From Streptococcus sp. M334 (GTDB taxonomy: Bacteria; Bacillota; Bacilli; Lactobacillales; Streptococcaceae), in the NCBI RefSeq assembly GCF_000187745.1, contig NZ_GL732486.1, forward strand, positions 827,553 to 876,782: a stretch of 49,230 bases of DNA. Reading direction: 5' to 3'. This document shows, one piece after another, positions 42,324 to 49,230 of this stretch. Position numbers and translations under genes: made by a program. The stretch's first letter is position 1, and each line of letters starts with the position of its first letter. Below the pieces are notes generated by a model, which saw only the letters and a list, made by a program, of their open reading frames with translations, did not search any database and was not told where the DNA came from.

Positions 42324-43520
42324 TTATGGAATCATTTTATCATCCATTCTTTTAGCCATTTTTCCTAAAAAGATAGCCAGTAGAAGGCCAACCATAACTA
42401 AAAAGAATCCTAGATAAAGAAATGTTACTACAAAGCCTAAATGGTCAATCAACCAGCCTGTCAGTGGGAAGAAGACAATCATACTCAGGCTAAACATCAT
42501 AGAGTAGACACTCAGCATGGTTGCCCTTACTTCACTTGGAAGCCGCTCTTGCAAATCATTGTCAAAAATCGGCTGAAAAAGAGCATATAGAGCATTACTA
42601 ATCAAATAAATCAAAATATAGATTAGAGGTGTTCCAAAATAGGACAGCAGGTAGGTAACTCCAGTCAGCAGGACGAGGACAGGGAAAAGCTTCAAGGCAG
42701 CATAGTTCTTTCCAATCTTACTCGCTAAATAGACTGCGACGATATTCAAGAGACTACCAAGTAGCATAACTGCTGAAATTTGCCAACCACTTAAATCTGG
42801 TAACTGATTTTGATAGTAAAAGTAAAACATGCACATGAGTGTTCCAACAATCTGAGACAAAATCATCCAGTTGAACAGCATGGGATTTCGCTCCAACTCT
42901 TCCTTAACAGTCCAAATAATCTGTTTCATGGTCACACTATCAGCTTTTTCTAGCTTGACACTAGGTTCTTTCAGCATCCAAATCAAGACAAGAACTATGA
43001 TAGAAGTGGCAATCATGATATAGTAGGTCAGGTACAATTGACCATGGACAAAAAATCCCGCCAACACTGTCCCCAAAGACCGAGTTCCTTCTGCTACTCC
43101 TGACATAAAACTTGAAATAGATAAGTAACGCTTCTTGAGTCCAGCTTCCACGGCTGAATCATAAACCATTGCTGCGCTTGTTCCCGAATCAAAATTATAA
43201 GACAAGGCACTCACCGCCATAGCTAGTGCATAAATCCAAAAATTTCCCTGCCCAGTCAACATGAGAATGGAAGACAGAATCCCTGCTATTCGACTTAAAT
43301 AAAGGTTGGTCTTATAGGAATAGCGATCAGCTAACATTCCAGATGGAATTTCACAGAGAAGACTGGTCGTATGAAAAATACTTTCCAGAAGTCCAATCTG
43401 CCAAAGAGACATTCCGTTTTGACTGAGAAAGAGAATCCAAAAACTGGTAATCCCTAGAAATGCAAAAAACTCAACTCCAGCCATCAGGCCAATATTTTTC
43501 CGATAATTTCTTATTAACAT
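42324..43520 (-). CDS. Major facilitator superfamily transporter
   Basis: A 398-residue transporter with about twelve membrane helices. The loop SGMLADRYSYKTNLYLSRIAG after helix 2 (here MLADRYSYKTNLYLSRIAG) fits the MFS signature (G-x-LaDr-x-r/k). It resembles drug-efflux type members, but the substrate is unknown. It is monocistronic, with a perfect inverted repeat spanning its promoter that suggests repression. Confidence 0.87.
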   Translation of the reverse strand: MLIRNYRKNIGLMAGVEFFAFLGITSFWILFLSQNGMSLWQIGLLESIFHTTSLLCEIPSGMLADRYSYKTNLYLSRIAGILSSILMLTGQGNFWIYALAMAVSALSYNFDSGTSAAMVYDSAVEAGLKKRYLSISSFMSGVAEGTRSLGTVLAGFFVHGQLYLTYYIMIATSIIVLVLIWMLKEPSVKLEKADSVTMKQIIWTVKEELERNPMLFNWMILSQIVGTLMCMFYFYYQNQLPDLSGWQISAVMLLGSLLNIVAVYLASKIGKNYAALKLFPVLVLLTGVTYLLSYFGTPLIYILIYLISNALYALFQPIFDNDLQERLPSEVRATMLSVYSMMFSLSMIVFFPLTGWLIDHLGFVVTFLYLGFFLVMVGLLLAIFLGKMAKRMDDKMIP

Positions 43521-43529
43521 CTTTTCTCC

Positions 43530-43571
43530 TTAACAAGTGTATTATTATTTCTTTTGTCCGTCACTTGTTAA
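43530..43571. promoter_or_regulatory. Long inverted repeat over the MFS promoter (probable operator)
   Basis: TTAACAAGTG (43530-43539) and CACTTGTTAA (43562-43571) are perfect 10 bp arms, 32 bases centre to centre, or three helical turns. On the minus strand the right arm contains a candidate -35 TTAACA (43566-43571), a weak -10 ATAATA (43543-43548) lies between the arms, and the left arm abuts the ribosome site. This suits a dimeric repressor, for example of the MarR or PadR type, but no regulator gene is adjacent. Confidence 0.6.
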
Positions 43572-43623
43572 TCTTTGCCTTACATGATCTCCACCCCTTT
43601 TTAGAAGCATTCTTCAATGCCAT
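43561..43623 (-). CDS. Possible 20-residue peptide before the MFS gene
   Basis: MALKNASKKGWRSCKAKINK, basic and with one Cys, has an AAAGGA ribosome site six bases before its ATG. Its stop codon falls in the right arm of the MFS operator. It could be a leader peptide, a gene relic or chance. Confidence 0.25.
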   Translation of the reverse strand: MALKNASKKGWRSCKAKINK

Positions 43624-43739
43624 GATTGTTCCTTTAATGATTTATGAAATGATACCGGAAAATAGCTGTTCTGCGGTTTGTATTGCGAGTTTTCTTGTTT
43701 ATTTTAGCACTTATGTCATCATAATACAAGAGAATATTA

Positions 43740-43762
43740 GAATACTCTTCGAAAATCAAATG
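43740..43762 (-). repeat. BOX remnant (boxC end)
   Basis: AATACTCTTCGAAAATCAAA matches the terminal part of boxC in reverse orientation; the rest of the element is absent. Confidence 0.65.
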
Positions 43763-43828
43763 CATTCCAGTCGCAAGTGATTAGATATTCTACAATTTTA
43801 TAGTTTTACTTATCTTTGAGCAAATTTC

Positions 43829-43857
43829 TTGCAAGTCATTTTGTTTTGTTGTAATAT
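43829..43857 (+). promoter_or_regulatory. Promoter of the FMN reductase gene
   Basis: -35 TTGCAA (43829-43834), 17 bases, -10 TAATAT (43852-43857), with an AAAAGGAG ribosome site further down. Confidence 0.55.
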
Positions 43858-43908
43858 ACTTTATAACAACTAGAGAGTTCTCGGAAATTTAAGAAAAGGA
43901 GACAAATC

Positions 43909-44457
43909 ATGTCTAAAAAAGTATTATTTATCGTCGGATCACTACGCCAAGGTTCTTTCAACCACCAAATGGCTCTCGAAGCTGAGAAAGCACTTGCTGG
44001 TAAAGCGGAAGTTAGCTATCTTGATTATTCAGCTGTTCCTCTCTTCAGCCAAGATTTGGAAGTTCCAACTCATCCAGCTATAGCGGCTGCTCGTGAAGCG
44101 GTTCTCGCTGCGGATGCTATCTGGATCTTCTCTCCAGTCTACAACTTTTCTATCCCTGGAACAGTGAAAAACTTGCTTGACTGGCTATCTCGTGCCCTTG
44201 ACTTATCTGATACACGTGGCGCTTCTGCTCTTCAAGACAAGTTTGTCACCGTATCATCTGTAGCCAATGCAGGCCACGATCAACTTTTCGCTATCTACAA
44301 AGACCTTTTGCCATTTATCCGGACGCAAATCGTTGGTGACTTTACTGCTGCACGTGTTAATGACTCTGCTTGGGCAGACGGAAAATTGGTTCTTGAAGAA
44401 ACAGTCCTAAACTCACTTGAAAAACAAGCGGAAGACTTGCTTAATGCGATTAAGTAA
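43909..44457 (+). CDS. NADPH-dependent FMN reductase family protein
   Basis: A 182-residue flavodoxin-fold oxidoreductase. The FMN phosphate loop is FIVGSLRQGSFNHQMA and the second flavin contact is FSPVYNFSIPGTVKNLLDW, as in the NADPH:FMN reductase / chromate reductase family (ChrR, YieF). It probably reduces quinones or other small electrophiles. It is monocistronic on the plus strand and ends at a clear terminator. Confidence 0.9.
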   Translation: MSKKVLFIVGSLRQGSFNHQMALEAEKALAGKAEVSYLDYSAVPLFSQDLEVPTHPAIAAAREAVLAADAIWIFSPVYNFSIPGTVKNLLDWLSRALDLSDTRGASALQDKFVTVSSVANAGHDQLFAIYKDLLPFIRTQIVGDFTAARVNDSAWADGKLVLEETVLNSLEKQAEDLLNAIK

Positions 44458-44493
44458 AAAATAGAGTATTCTAAGAAGTCTAAATCAATTATC

Positions 44494-44511
44494 GCCACCT
44501 AATAGGGTGGC
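44494..44511 (+). terminator. Terminator of the FMN reductase gene
   Basis: Perfect arms GCCACC / GGTGGC with a six-base loop, then ATTTTT. Confidence 0.85.
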
Positions 44512-44555
44512 ATTTTTAGACTCAAAAAAGATTTTCAGACAAACATCACCCATCT

Positions 44556-44588
44556 AAAAAACCTTGAGCCTTACCACTCAAGGTTTTT
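44556..44588. terminator. Terminator of the collagen-like gene (bidirectional)
   Basis: Arms AAAAACCTTGAG / CTCAAGGTTTTT with an eight-base loop lie between the converging FMN reductase and collagen-like genes. Confidence 0.85.
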
Positions 44589-44692
44589 AGCAGTCTTTTC
44601 CATCATAGGAAAATCATTCTAAGAATATTCTTTCATTCGAGATCTATCACTTATCATCTTCTTTCGAGAAATTAGTGACTGCTTTTGGCTGA

Positions 44693-47600
44693 TTAATCTT
44701 CTTTTCTTCGTCCTACATATAGGCTCAATAGAATACCGCTACCTAAAAGAACAGAGATATAATCAGATTGGCTTCCAGTTTCAGGTAATTTGTCCCCATG
44801 GTTTTCTTTAACTGTAGTTGGAACTACTGGGTTAGCGTTTACTGGAGTTGCTGGTTGAGCCGGTGTTGGTACTACTGGTTGTTCTGGAACCGCTGGTACT
44901 GGTTGGACCGGTACTTCTGGTGTCGGTACATTTGGTATTGGTTGTGCTGGTACTGTTGGAATAGCCAATTCTGGTACTTCAGTAACCTCAGGCATTCCTG
45001 GTACTCCACCATTGAATTCTGGTTTGTCATAAACCGGAGGATCAAGTGGTGTTACCCCACCTGTGTATTCTGGTAATTCATGTACTGGTGGCTCTGGCAT
45101 TGCAAACATTGGTCTTTCTGGCACATTAGGTGTTGGAGGAACTGGTTTGTCTTGACATCCACATTTACCATCTTTGCCGTCTTTACCGTCGCGACCATCT
45201 TTTCCATCTTTAACAACTGTTTTTGTCACAGTTCCGTCAGAATTGATGATTGTGATTGTATGACTACCATTTCCATTATCTTCAACAGAAACTTTTGGTG
45301 ATTTACCATCTTTACCGTCTTTAATCACCATTTCTGTCTTACTTCCATCTGGATTAATGATTGTAACAACGTGAGTTCCGTCGTTATTATTTTTAACAGT
45401 TACAGTTGGTGAAATGCCATCTTTACCGTCTTTACCATCTTTGATAATAGATTTGTACTCACGACCATCAGAATCTACGATTGTTAATGTGTGAGTTCCG
45501 TCTCCGTTATCAACGATATTCGCTTTTGGTGATTTACCATCAAAGATTGTAGTTGTCGTTTCTTTACCATCAGTTCCTGTCACCTTAATAGTGTGTGAAC
45601 CATTGTTGTTATCAATCACTTCAAGTTTTGGTTCTTTACCATCACGAACTGTAGTTGTTGTAGTTGTACCGTCTGAGTTCACAACTGTGATAGTGTGAGT
45701 TCCATCTCCGTTATCCACAACCTTAGCAGTTGGTGATTTACCATCACGAACTGTGGTTTCAGAAACAGTACCATTACCGTTTTCTACACGAATAGTGTAA
45801 GTACCATCATGGTTATCAGTAACAGTGGCTACTGGTGATTTACCATCTTTAATAATGGTCTCAGTAATTGTTCCATCACCATTTAGAACTGAGATCTTAT
45901 GAGTTCCATTTTGTTCGTCAGTTATTGTTACTTTTGGTGATTTACCATCACGTACTGTAGTTTCAGTTGTCACACCTTCTGGATTTGTAATAACGATTGT
46001 ATGACTTCCGTCTCCATTATCACGAACAGATGCGGTTGGAGTACGTCCGTCAACACCGTCACGCCCATTCTTAACAACAAACTCATTCTTAGTTCCGTCT
46101 GGATTAGTGATTGTTACTGTGTGACTTCCATCTGGATTTTCTCTTGTTGTAGCTGAAGCAGCTTTGCCGTCTTTACCATCTTTGATAATAGCGTTGGTAA
46201 CATTGCCGTCTCCATCTGTGACTTTAACAGTGTGAGTTCCATCGTTGTTATCAGTTACTTCAACTTTAGGAGTCTTACCGTCTTTACCATTTTTAACAAC
46301 TGTTTCTTTAGAAGTTCCATCTGGATTTGTTACAGTAATTGTATGGCTTCCATCTGGATTTTCAGTTGTGGTGATAGTAGCTGTTTTCCCATCTTTACCA
46401 TCTTTAACTTTAGTAGTTGATTCAGAGCCATCTCCATTTCGTACTGTAATAGAATGTGTTCCATCTCCATTATCTGTCATTGTGACAACTGGTGATTTAC
46501 CATCTGCTCCATTATCACCTTTTTCACCTTTTAGTCCATCAAGAACTGTTGCAAGTGGTTTTGTAGCATCTAATGGTTGACCTGGATTTGCTGGATCTTC
46601 TACAAAAATTTTAGTTTCATTACCTTCTTTTTTAGCAATTAGAGATTTTCCATCTTTACCATTTTTTACATTTACGGTAACAGGATCTTTTCCTGGTGTT
46701 GTAATTGTAATATCTGTACTATGTCCATCTGCACCTGGTTTAGCTGTAACTTCTGGTGTGTCTCCTTTTGCTCCTTGTGGTCCTCTTATATTGCCAGTCT
46801 TATTCCATGCTCCGTTTTGTTTTTTATAGACATTTCCTGTTGAACTATCAATATAAGTATCTCCATTTTTTCCATCTTTTGGAGTTGGTGCAATATTTCC
46901 ACTTAAAAGTTCAGATCCATTACGTCCGTCTCTACCACTAGCACCATTTTCTCCATTAACTCCGTTCAATACATCACGTTCACTGATTAACTCATCTACT
47001 CCCGGATCGTAATGATTATTTCCATTATTATCAAAATAAACTGTAACATGAGTACCATCTGCGTTATCAGAAGATGTTGCTCTAGAATTAGGATGTCCTG
47101 ATACTTCATCCGGGTTATTTCCTACACTTCTTCTAGCTCTTCTAAAGGAATCTTCTCCATTAACATATGGTTGTAAATCAATTTTAGGAGTTCGTCCATT
47201 GTTACCATTATGTCCATCTAGACCATCTCTAACTGTAAATGTTACTGGTTCTTTTCCTGGTGTTGTAATGGTTACAACTGTACTATGTCCATCTGCTCCA
47301 CGTTGAGTTGTAACTGTAGGTGTTTGTCCATTTTGACCATTCGCTCCAGTTTCGCCTTTAGCTCCATCATGAACAAATACTGTAGTCGGTTGTGAACCAT
47401 CGTGATTATCGACAGTAATCTCTACTCCCTTATGATCAACTTCTTCCTTACGAGCAGCAGTTACAGTTGGTGATTTTCCGTCTACCCCATCTCTAATTAC
47501 TGCAAGAGGTCTGTCAGGAGTTAATGGTTGACCTGGATTTGCTGGATCTTCTTGATAAACTTTTGTTTCTTTACCTTCTTTAACAGTGAGCAATGACTTA

Positions 47601-49230
47601 CCATCACGTCCATCAGCACCTTTAGCTCCATCTTTAATCATTTCAGAACCTAGAAGTTCATCAGTTCCCACAGTATATTTTCCATCGCCATTCTCATCAG
47701 TGTAGAATGTAACGATTGTATGAGATGGGTTACCATTTTGTCCCTCAACACGTAGTAGATCAACTTTTGGAGTTTTCCCATTTAGACCATTTTCGCCATT
47801 TTTAACATTTACTGTTACCGGAGTTTTTCCTGGAACTGTAAATGTAATGTCAGAACTATGTCCATCTTTTCCTGGTGTTACAGTTACTTCAGGAGTTTTC
47901 CCATCTTCACCTTTCTCTCCGTCTTTAACGATGGATGTTTGAACGAGCGTATCTGTGCCTTCTGTATAATTACCATCGCCATCTTTGTCAAGGTAGAAGG
48001 TTAGAGTAGTTTGTTTTTTAGCTTCATCACGAACAGCTTTGACTTTTGGTGTTTGGCCATTTTCTCCATTTTTAACGATTGTTGTAAGAGCTGGACGTCC
48101 TTCTGGTTGAGTGATAGTGATGGTGTGTGTGCCATCATGATTATCTGTCACTGTTACTTCTGGTGTGAAGCCATCACGACCATTTTCTCCCTTGTCACCT
48201 TTTGGACCTTTGATGTTGCCTGCTGGTTCCCATGCATTATTCTTCTTAACGAAGACATCTCCTGTGGCAGTATTAACGAAGCTGTCTCCATCTTTTCCGT
48301 CTCTTGGTGTTGGATCTACTTTTCCGTTTAATACTTCTTTACCATCACGTCCTGCTTGTCCAGCTGCTCCGTCTTGACCGTCTTTAACGATAGAGGTTTG
48401 AACGAGAGTGTCTGTTCCTTCTGTATAGTTACCATCGCCATCTTTGTCAAGGTAGAAGGTTAGAGTAGTTTGTTTCTTGGCTTCATCACGTTCTGCTTTA
48501 ACTTTTGGTGTTTGGCCGTCTACTCCATTTTTAATTGTTGTTGTGACAGCTGGGCGACCTTCTGGTTGAGTGATAGTGATGGTGTGTGTTCCATCATGGT
48601 TGTCTGTCACTGTTACTTCTGGTGTGAAGCCATCACGACCATTTTCTCCCTTGTCACCTTTTGGACCCTTGATGTTGCCTGCTGGTTCCCAAGTATTGTT
48701 CTTCTTAACAAAGACATCTCCTGTGGCAGTATTAACGAAGCTGTCTCCATCTTTTCCGTCTCTTGGTGTTGGATCTACTTTGCCATTTAGAACTTCTTTA
48801 CCATCACGTCCTGCTTGTCCAGCTGCTCCATCTTGACCGTCTTTGACAATTGATGTCTGAACGAGAGTATCTGTGCCTTCTGTATAATTACCATCGCCAT
48901 CTTTGTCAAGGTAGAAGGTTAGAGTAGTTTGTTTTTTAGCTTCATCACGAACAGCTTTGACTTTTGGTGTTTGGCCGTCTACTCCGTTTTTAACGATTGT
49001 TGTAAGGGCTGGGTGACCTTCTGGTTGCGTAACTGTAATTGTGTGACTACCATCATGGTTGTCTGTCACTGTTACTTCTGGTGTGAAGCCATCACGACCA
49101 TTTTCTCCCTTGTCACCTTTAGGACCTTTGATGTTACCTGCTTGTTCCCATGCATTGTTCTTCTTAACGAAGACATCTCCTGTAACGGTATTACGAAGCT
49201 GTCTCCATCTTGCCGTCTCTTGGTGTTGGA
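44693..49230 (-). CDS. pclA: Collagen-like LPxTG surface protein (PclA type), N-terminus missing
   Basis: At least 1458 residues are readable in one frame up to 49069, and the frame stays open to about 49195; the gene continues beyond the window. From the N-terminal side: large 153-residue repeats with collagen-like triplets (GPKGDKGENGRDG) and EF-hand-like loops (DKDGDGNYTEGTD); a divergent middle with RRARRSVGNNPDE; twelve ~30-residue units of the form DNGDGTHTITVxNxDGT joined by GKDGKDGK linkers; a final Gly-X-Y run ending KCGC; a Pro-rich stalk; and the sortase signal LPETG, hydrophobic segment and RRKED tail. It would be covalently anchored to the wall. Pneumococcal PclA, a collagen-like protein linked to adherence, lies at the equivalent site near the same FMN reductase. 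In the last 60 bases two single-base deletions break the frame; see findings. Confidence 0.85.
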   Translation of the reverse strand, partial: QHQETARWRQLRNTVTGDVFVKKNNAWEQAGNIKGPKGDKGENGRDGFTPEVTVTDNHDGSHTITVTQPEGHPALTTIVKNGVDGQTPKVKAVRDEAKKQTTLTFYLDKDGDGNYTEGTDTLVQTSIVKDGQDGAAGQAGRDGKEVLNGKVDPTPRDGKDGDSFVNTATGDVFVKKNNTWEPAGNIKGPKGDKGENGRDGFTPEVTVTDNHDGTHTITITQPEGRPAVTTTIKNGVDGQTPKVKAERDEAKKQTTLTFYLDKDGDGNYTEGTDTLVQTSIVKDGQDGAAGQAGRDGKEVLNGKVDPTPRDGKDGDSFVNTATGDVFVKKNNAWEPAGNIKGPKGDKGENGRDGFTPEVTVTDNHDGTHTITITQPEGRPALTTIVKNGENGQTPKVKAVRDEAKKQTTLTFYLDKDGDGNYTEGTDTLVQTSIVKDGEKGEDGKTPEVTVTPGKDGHSSDITFTVPGKTPVTVNVKNGENGLNGKTPKVDLLRVEGQNGNPSHTIVTFYTDENGDGKYTVGTDELLGSEMIKDGAKGADGRDGKSLLTVKEGKETKVYQEDPANPGQPLTPDRPLAVIRDGVDGKSPTVTAARKEEVDHKGVEITVDNHDGSQPTTVFVHDGAKGETGANGQNGQTPTVTTQRGADGHSTVVTITTPGKEPVTFTVRDGLDGHNGNNGRTPKIDLQPYVNGEDSFRRARRSVGNNPDEVSGHPNSRATSSDNADGTHVTVYFDNNGNNHYDPGVDELISERDVLNGVNGENGASGRDGRNGSELLSGNIAPTPKDGKNGDTYIDSSTGNVYKKQNGAWNKTGNIRGPQGAKGDTPEVTAKPGADGHSTDITITTPGKDPVTVNVKNGKDGKSLIAKKEGNETKIFVEDPANPGQPLDATKPLATVLDGLKGEKGDNGADGKSPVVTMTDNGDGTHSITVRNGDGSESTTKVKDGKDGKTATITTTENPDGSHTITVTNPDGTSKETVVKNGKDGKTPKVEVTDNNDGTHTVKVTDGDGNVTNAIIKDGKDGKAASATTRENPDGSHTVTITNPDGTKNEFVVKNGRDGVDGRTPTASVRDNGDGSHTIVITNPEGVTTETTVRDGKSPKVTITDEQNGTHKISVLNGDGTITETIIKDGKSPVATVTDNHDGTYTIRVENGNGTVSETTVRDGKSPTAKVVDNGDGTHTITVVNSDGTTTTTTVRDGKEPKLEVIDNNNGSHTIKVTGTDGKETTTTIFDGKSPKANIVDNGDGTHTLTIVDSDGREYKSIIKDGKDGKDGISPTVTVKNNNDGTHVVTIINPDGSKTEMVIKDGKDGKSPKVSVEDNGNGSHTITIINSDGTVTKTVVKDGKDGRDGKDGKDGKCGCQDKPVPPTPNVPERPMFAMPEPPVHELPEYTGGVTPLDPPVYDKPEFNGGVPGMPEVTEVPELAIPTVPAQPIPNVPTPEVPVQPVPAVPEQPVVPTPAQPATPVNANPVVPTTVKENHGDKLPETGSQSDYISVLLGSGILLSLYVGRRKED
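45170..46505 (-). repeat. Twelve-unit ~30-residue repeat region of the collagen-like protein
   Basis: Twelve related units, each with (S/T)P-x-V-T-V-T-DN-x-DG-(T/S)H-T-I-x-V-x-N-x-DGT-x5-(V/I)(K/R)DGK, joined by linkers of one to three GKD-like triplets. They differ in sequence enough to be an old expansion, unlike the near-identical repeats further upstream. Confidence 0.85.
47940..49230 (-). repeat. 459 bp near-identical repeats in the collagen-like gene
   Basis: The sequence repeats with a 459 bp (153-codon) period: equivalent points are at 48372 and 48831, with a third partial copy from 47940. Each copy has the same order: KDGQDGAAGQAGRDGKEVLN, a WEPAGNIKG segment, collagen triplets, DNHDGTHTITI and the DKDGDG loop. 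The near-identity points to recent duplication or gene conversion. Confidence 0.88.

Larger units (their letters stand above)
43521..43908. other. Divergent gap between the MFS and FMN reductase genes
   Basis: This gap holds the MFS operator and promoter (43530-43571), a 20-codon frame on the minus strand (43561-43623), a boxC remnant (43740-43762) and the FMN reductase promoter (43829-43857). A plus-strand open frame at 43460-43780 starts inside the MFS gene and ends in the BOX remnant; it has no ribosome site or family and is not credible. Confidence 0.6.

Noticed and set aside
43460..43780. A 106-residue plus-strand frame upstream of the FMN reductase gene
   Set aside because: It begins inside the MFS gene on the opposite strand, has no ribosome site, and ends in a BOX remnant.
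44798..48836. Several plus-strand frames rich in Trp, Cys and Phe antisense to the collagen-like gene
   Set aside because: They are reverse readings of the DGK and NGDG repeats, not independent genes.
47940..49230. Possible CRISPR or phage direct repeats
   Set aside because: The 459 bp period is in frame and codes for protein repeats.

Overview
The window is a 49.2 kb stretch of a low-GC Gram-positive chromosome from the Streptococcus mitis group (S. mitis, S. pseudopneumoniae, S. oralis or a close relative of S. pneumoniae). The evidence is pneumococcal-type BOX repeats, near-identical versions of pneumococcal housekeeping blocks, a lysine-type MurE (DDPNYEDP motif), a YSIRK surface protein with an N-terminal LPxTG as in M26 zinc metalloproteases, and a collagen-like LPxTG protein of the PclA kind. 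Nearly all genes lie on the minus strand; only murE and an FMN reductase are on the plus strand. Both ends stop inside repeat tracts of large surface-protein genes, as is typical of a draft contig broken at repeats.

Layout on the minus strand, read from left to right in coordinates. 1-6360: 5' end of a zmpB-like metalloprotease gene, a DUF436 gene, the two-component system 09 kinase and regulator, and the exported-protein methionine sulfoxide repair set MsrAB2 / Etrx2 / CcdA2. 6525-9612: a GNAT acetyltransferase, an unusual array of four terminator-like hairpins, then nadE and pncB (NAD salvage). 9728-12740: a short XRE regulator overlapping a membrane protein, an AT-rich ABC exporter and a decayed HAD-hydrolase fragment. 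12774-25606: GNAT, amino-acid permease, greA, mltG, two GNATs, murC, an uncharacterised protein, a SWIM/SNF2 helicase and the malY-metB sulfur amino-acid pair with a perfect MetR/MtaR-type operator. 25771-30326: a hypothetical protein, AliB-type oligopeptide-binding lipoprotein and a MurJ-type flippase; murE is divergent from the last. 31925-37510: csbD-like stress protein, a DUF1803 protein, a permuted-papain amidase, ppaC, a GIY-YIG protein, a tRNA methyltransferase, the S1 protein CvfD and a HAD-cyclophilin fusion. 37912-43520: rpsF-ssb-rpsR, asnS, an aspartate aminotransferase, a DUF5590 protein and an MFS exporter. 43909-49230: an FMN reductase and the collagen-like protein.

Functional themes: cell-wall synthesis (murC, murE, murJ, mltG), surface colonisation factors at both ends, extracytoplasmic redox repair, and amino-acid and peptide acquisition. 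The most notable non-gene structure is mobile and repetitive: three BOX elements plus two remnants, two of which supply the C-terminal codons and stop codon of neighbouring genes, and two unlinked arrays built from the same ~50 bp hairpin cassette. Promoter geometry also suggests that murE and the DUF5590 gene give leaderless or nearly leaderless mRNAs. I saw no rRNA, tRNA, CRISPR array, prophage or intact insertion sequence.
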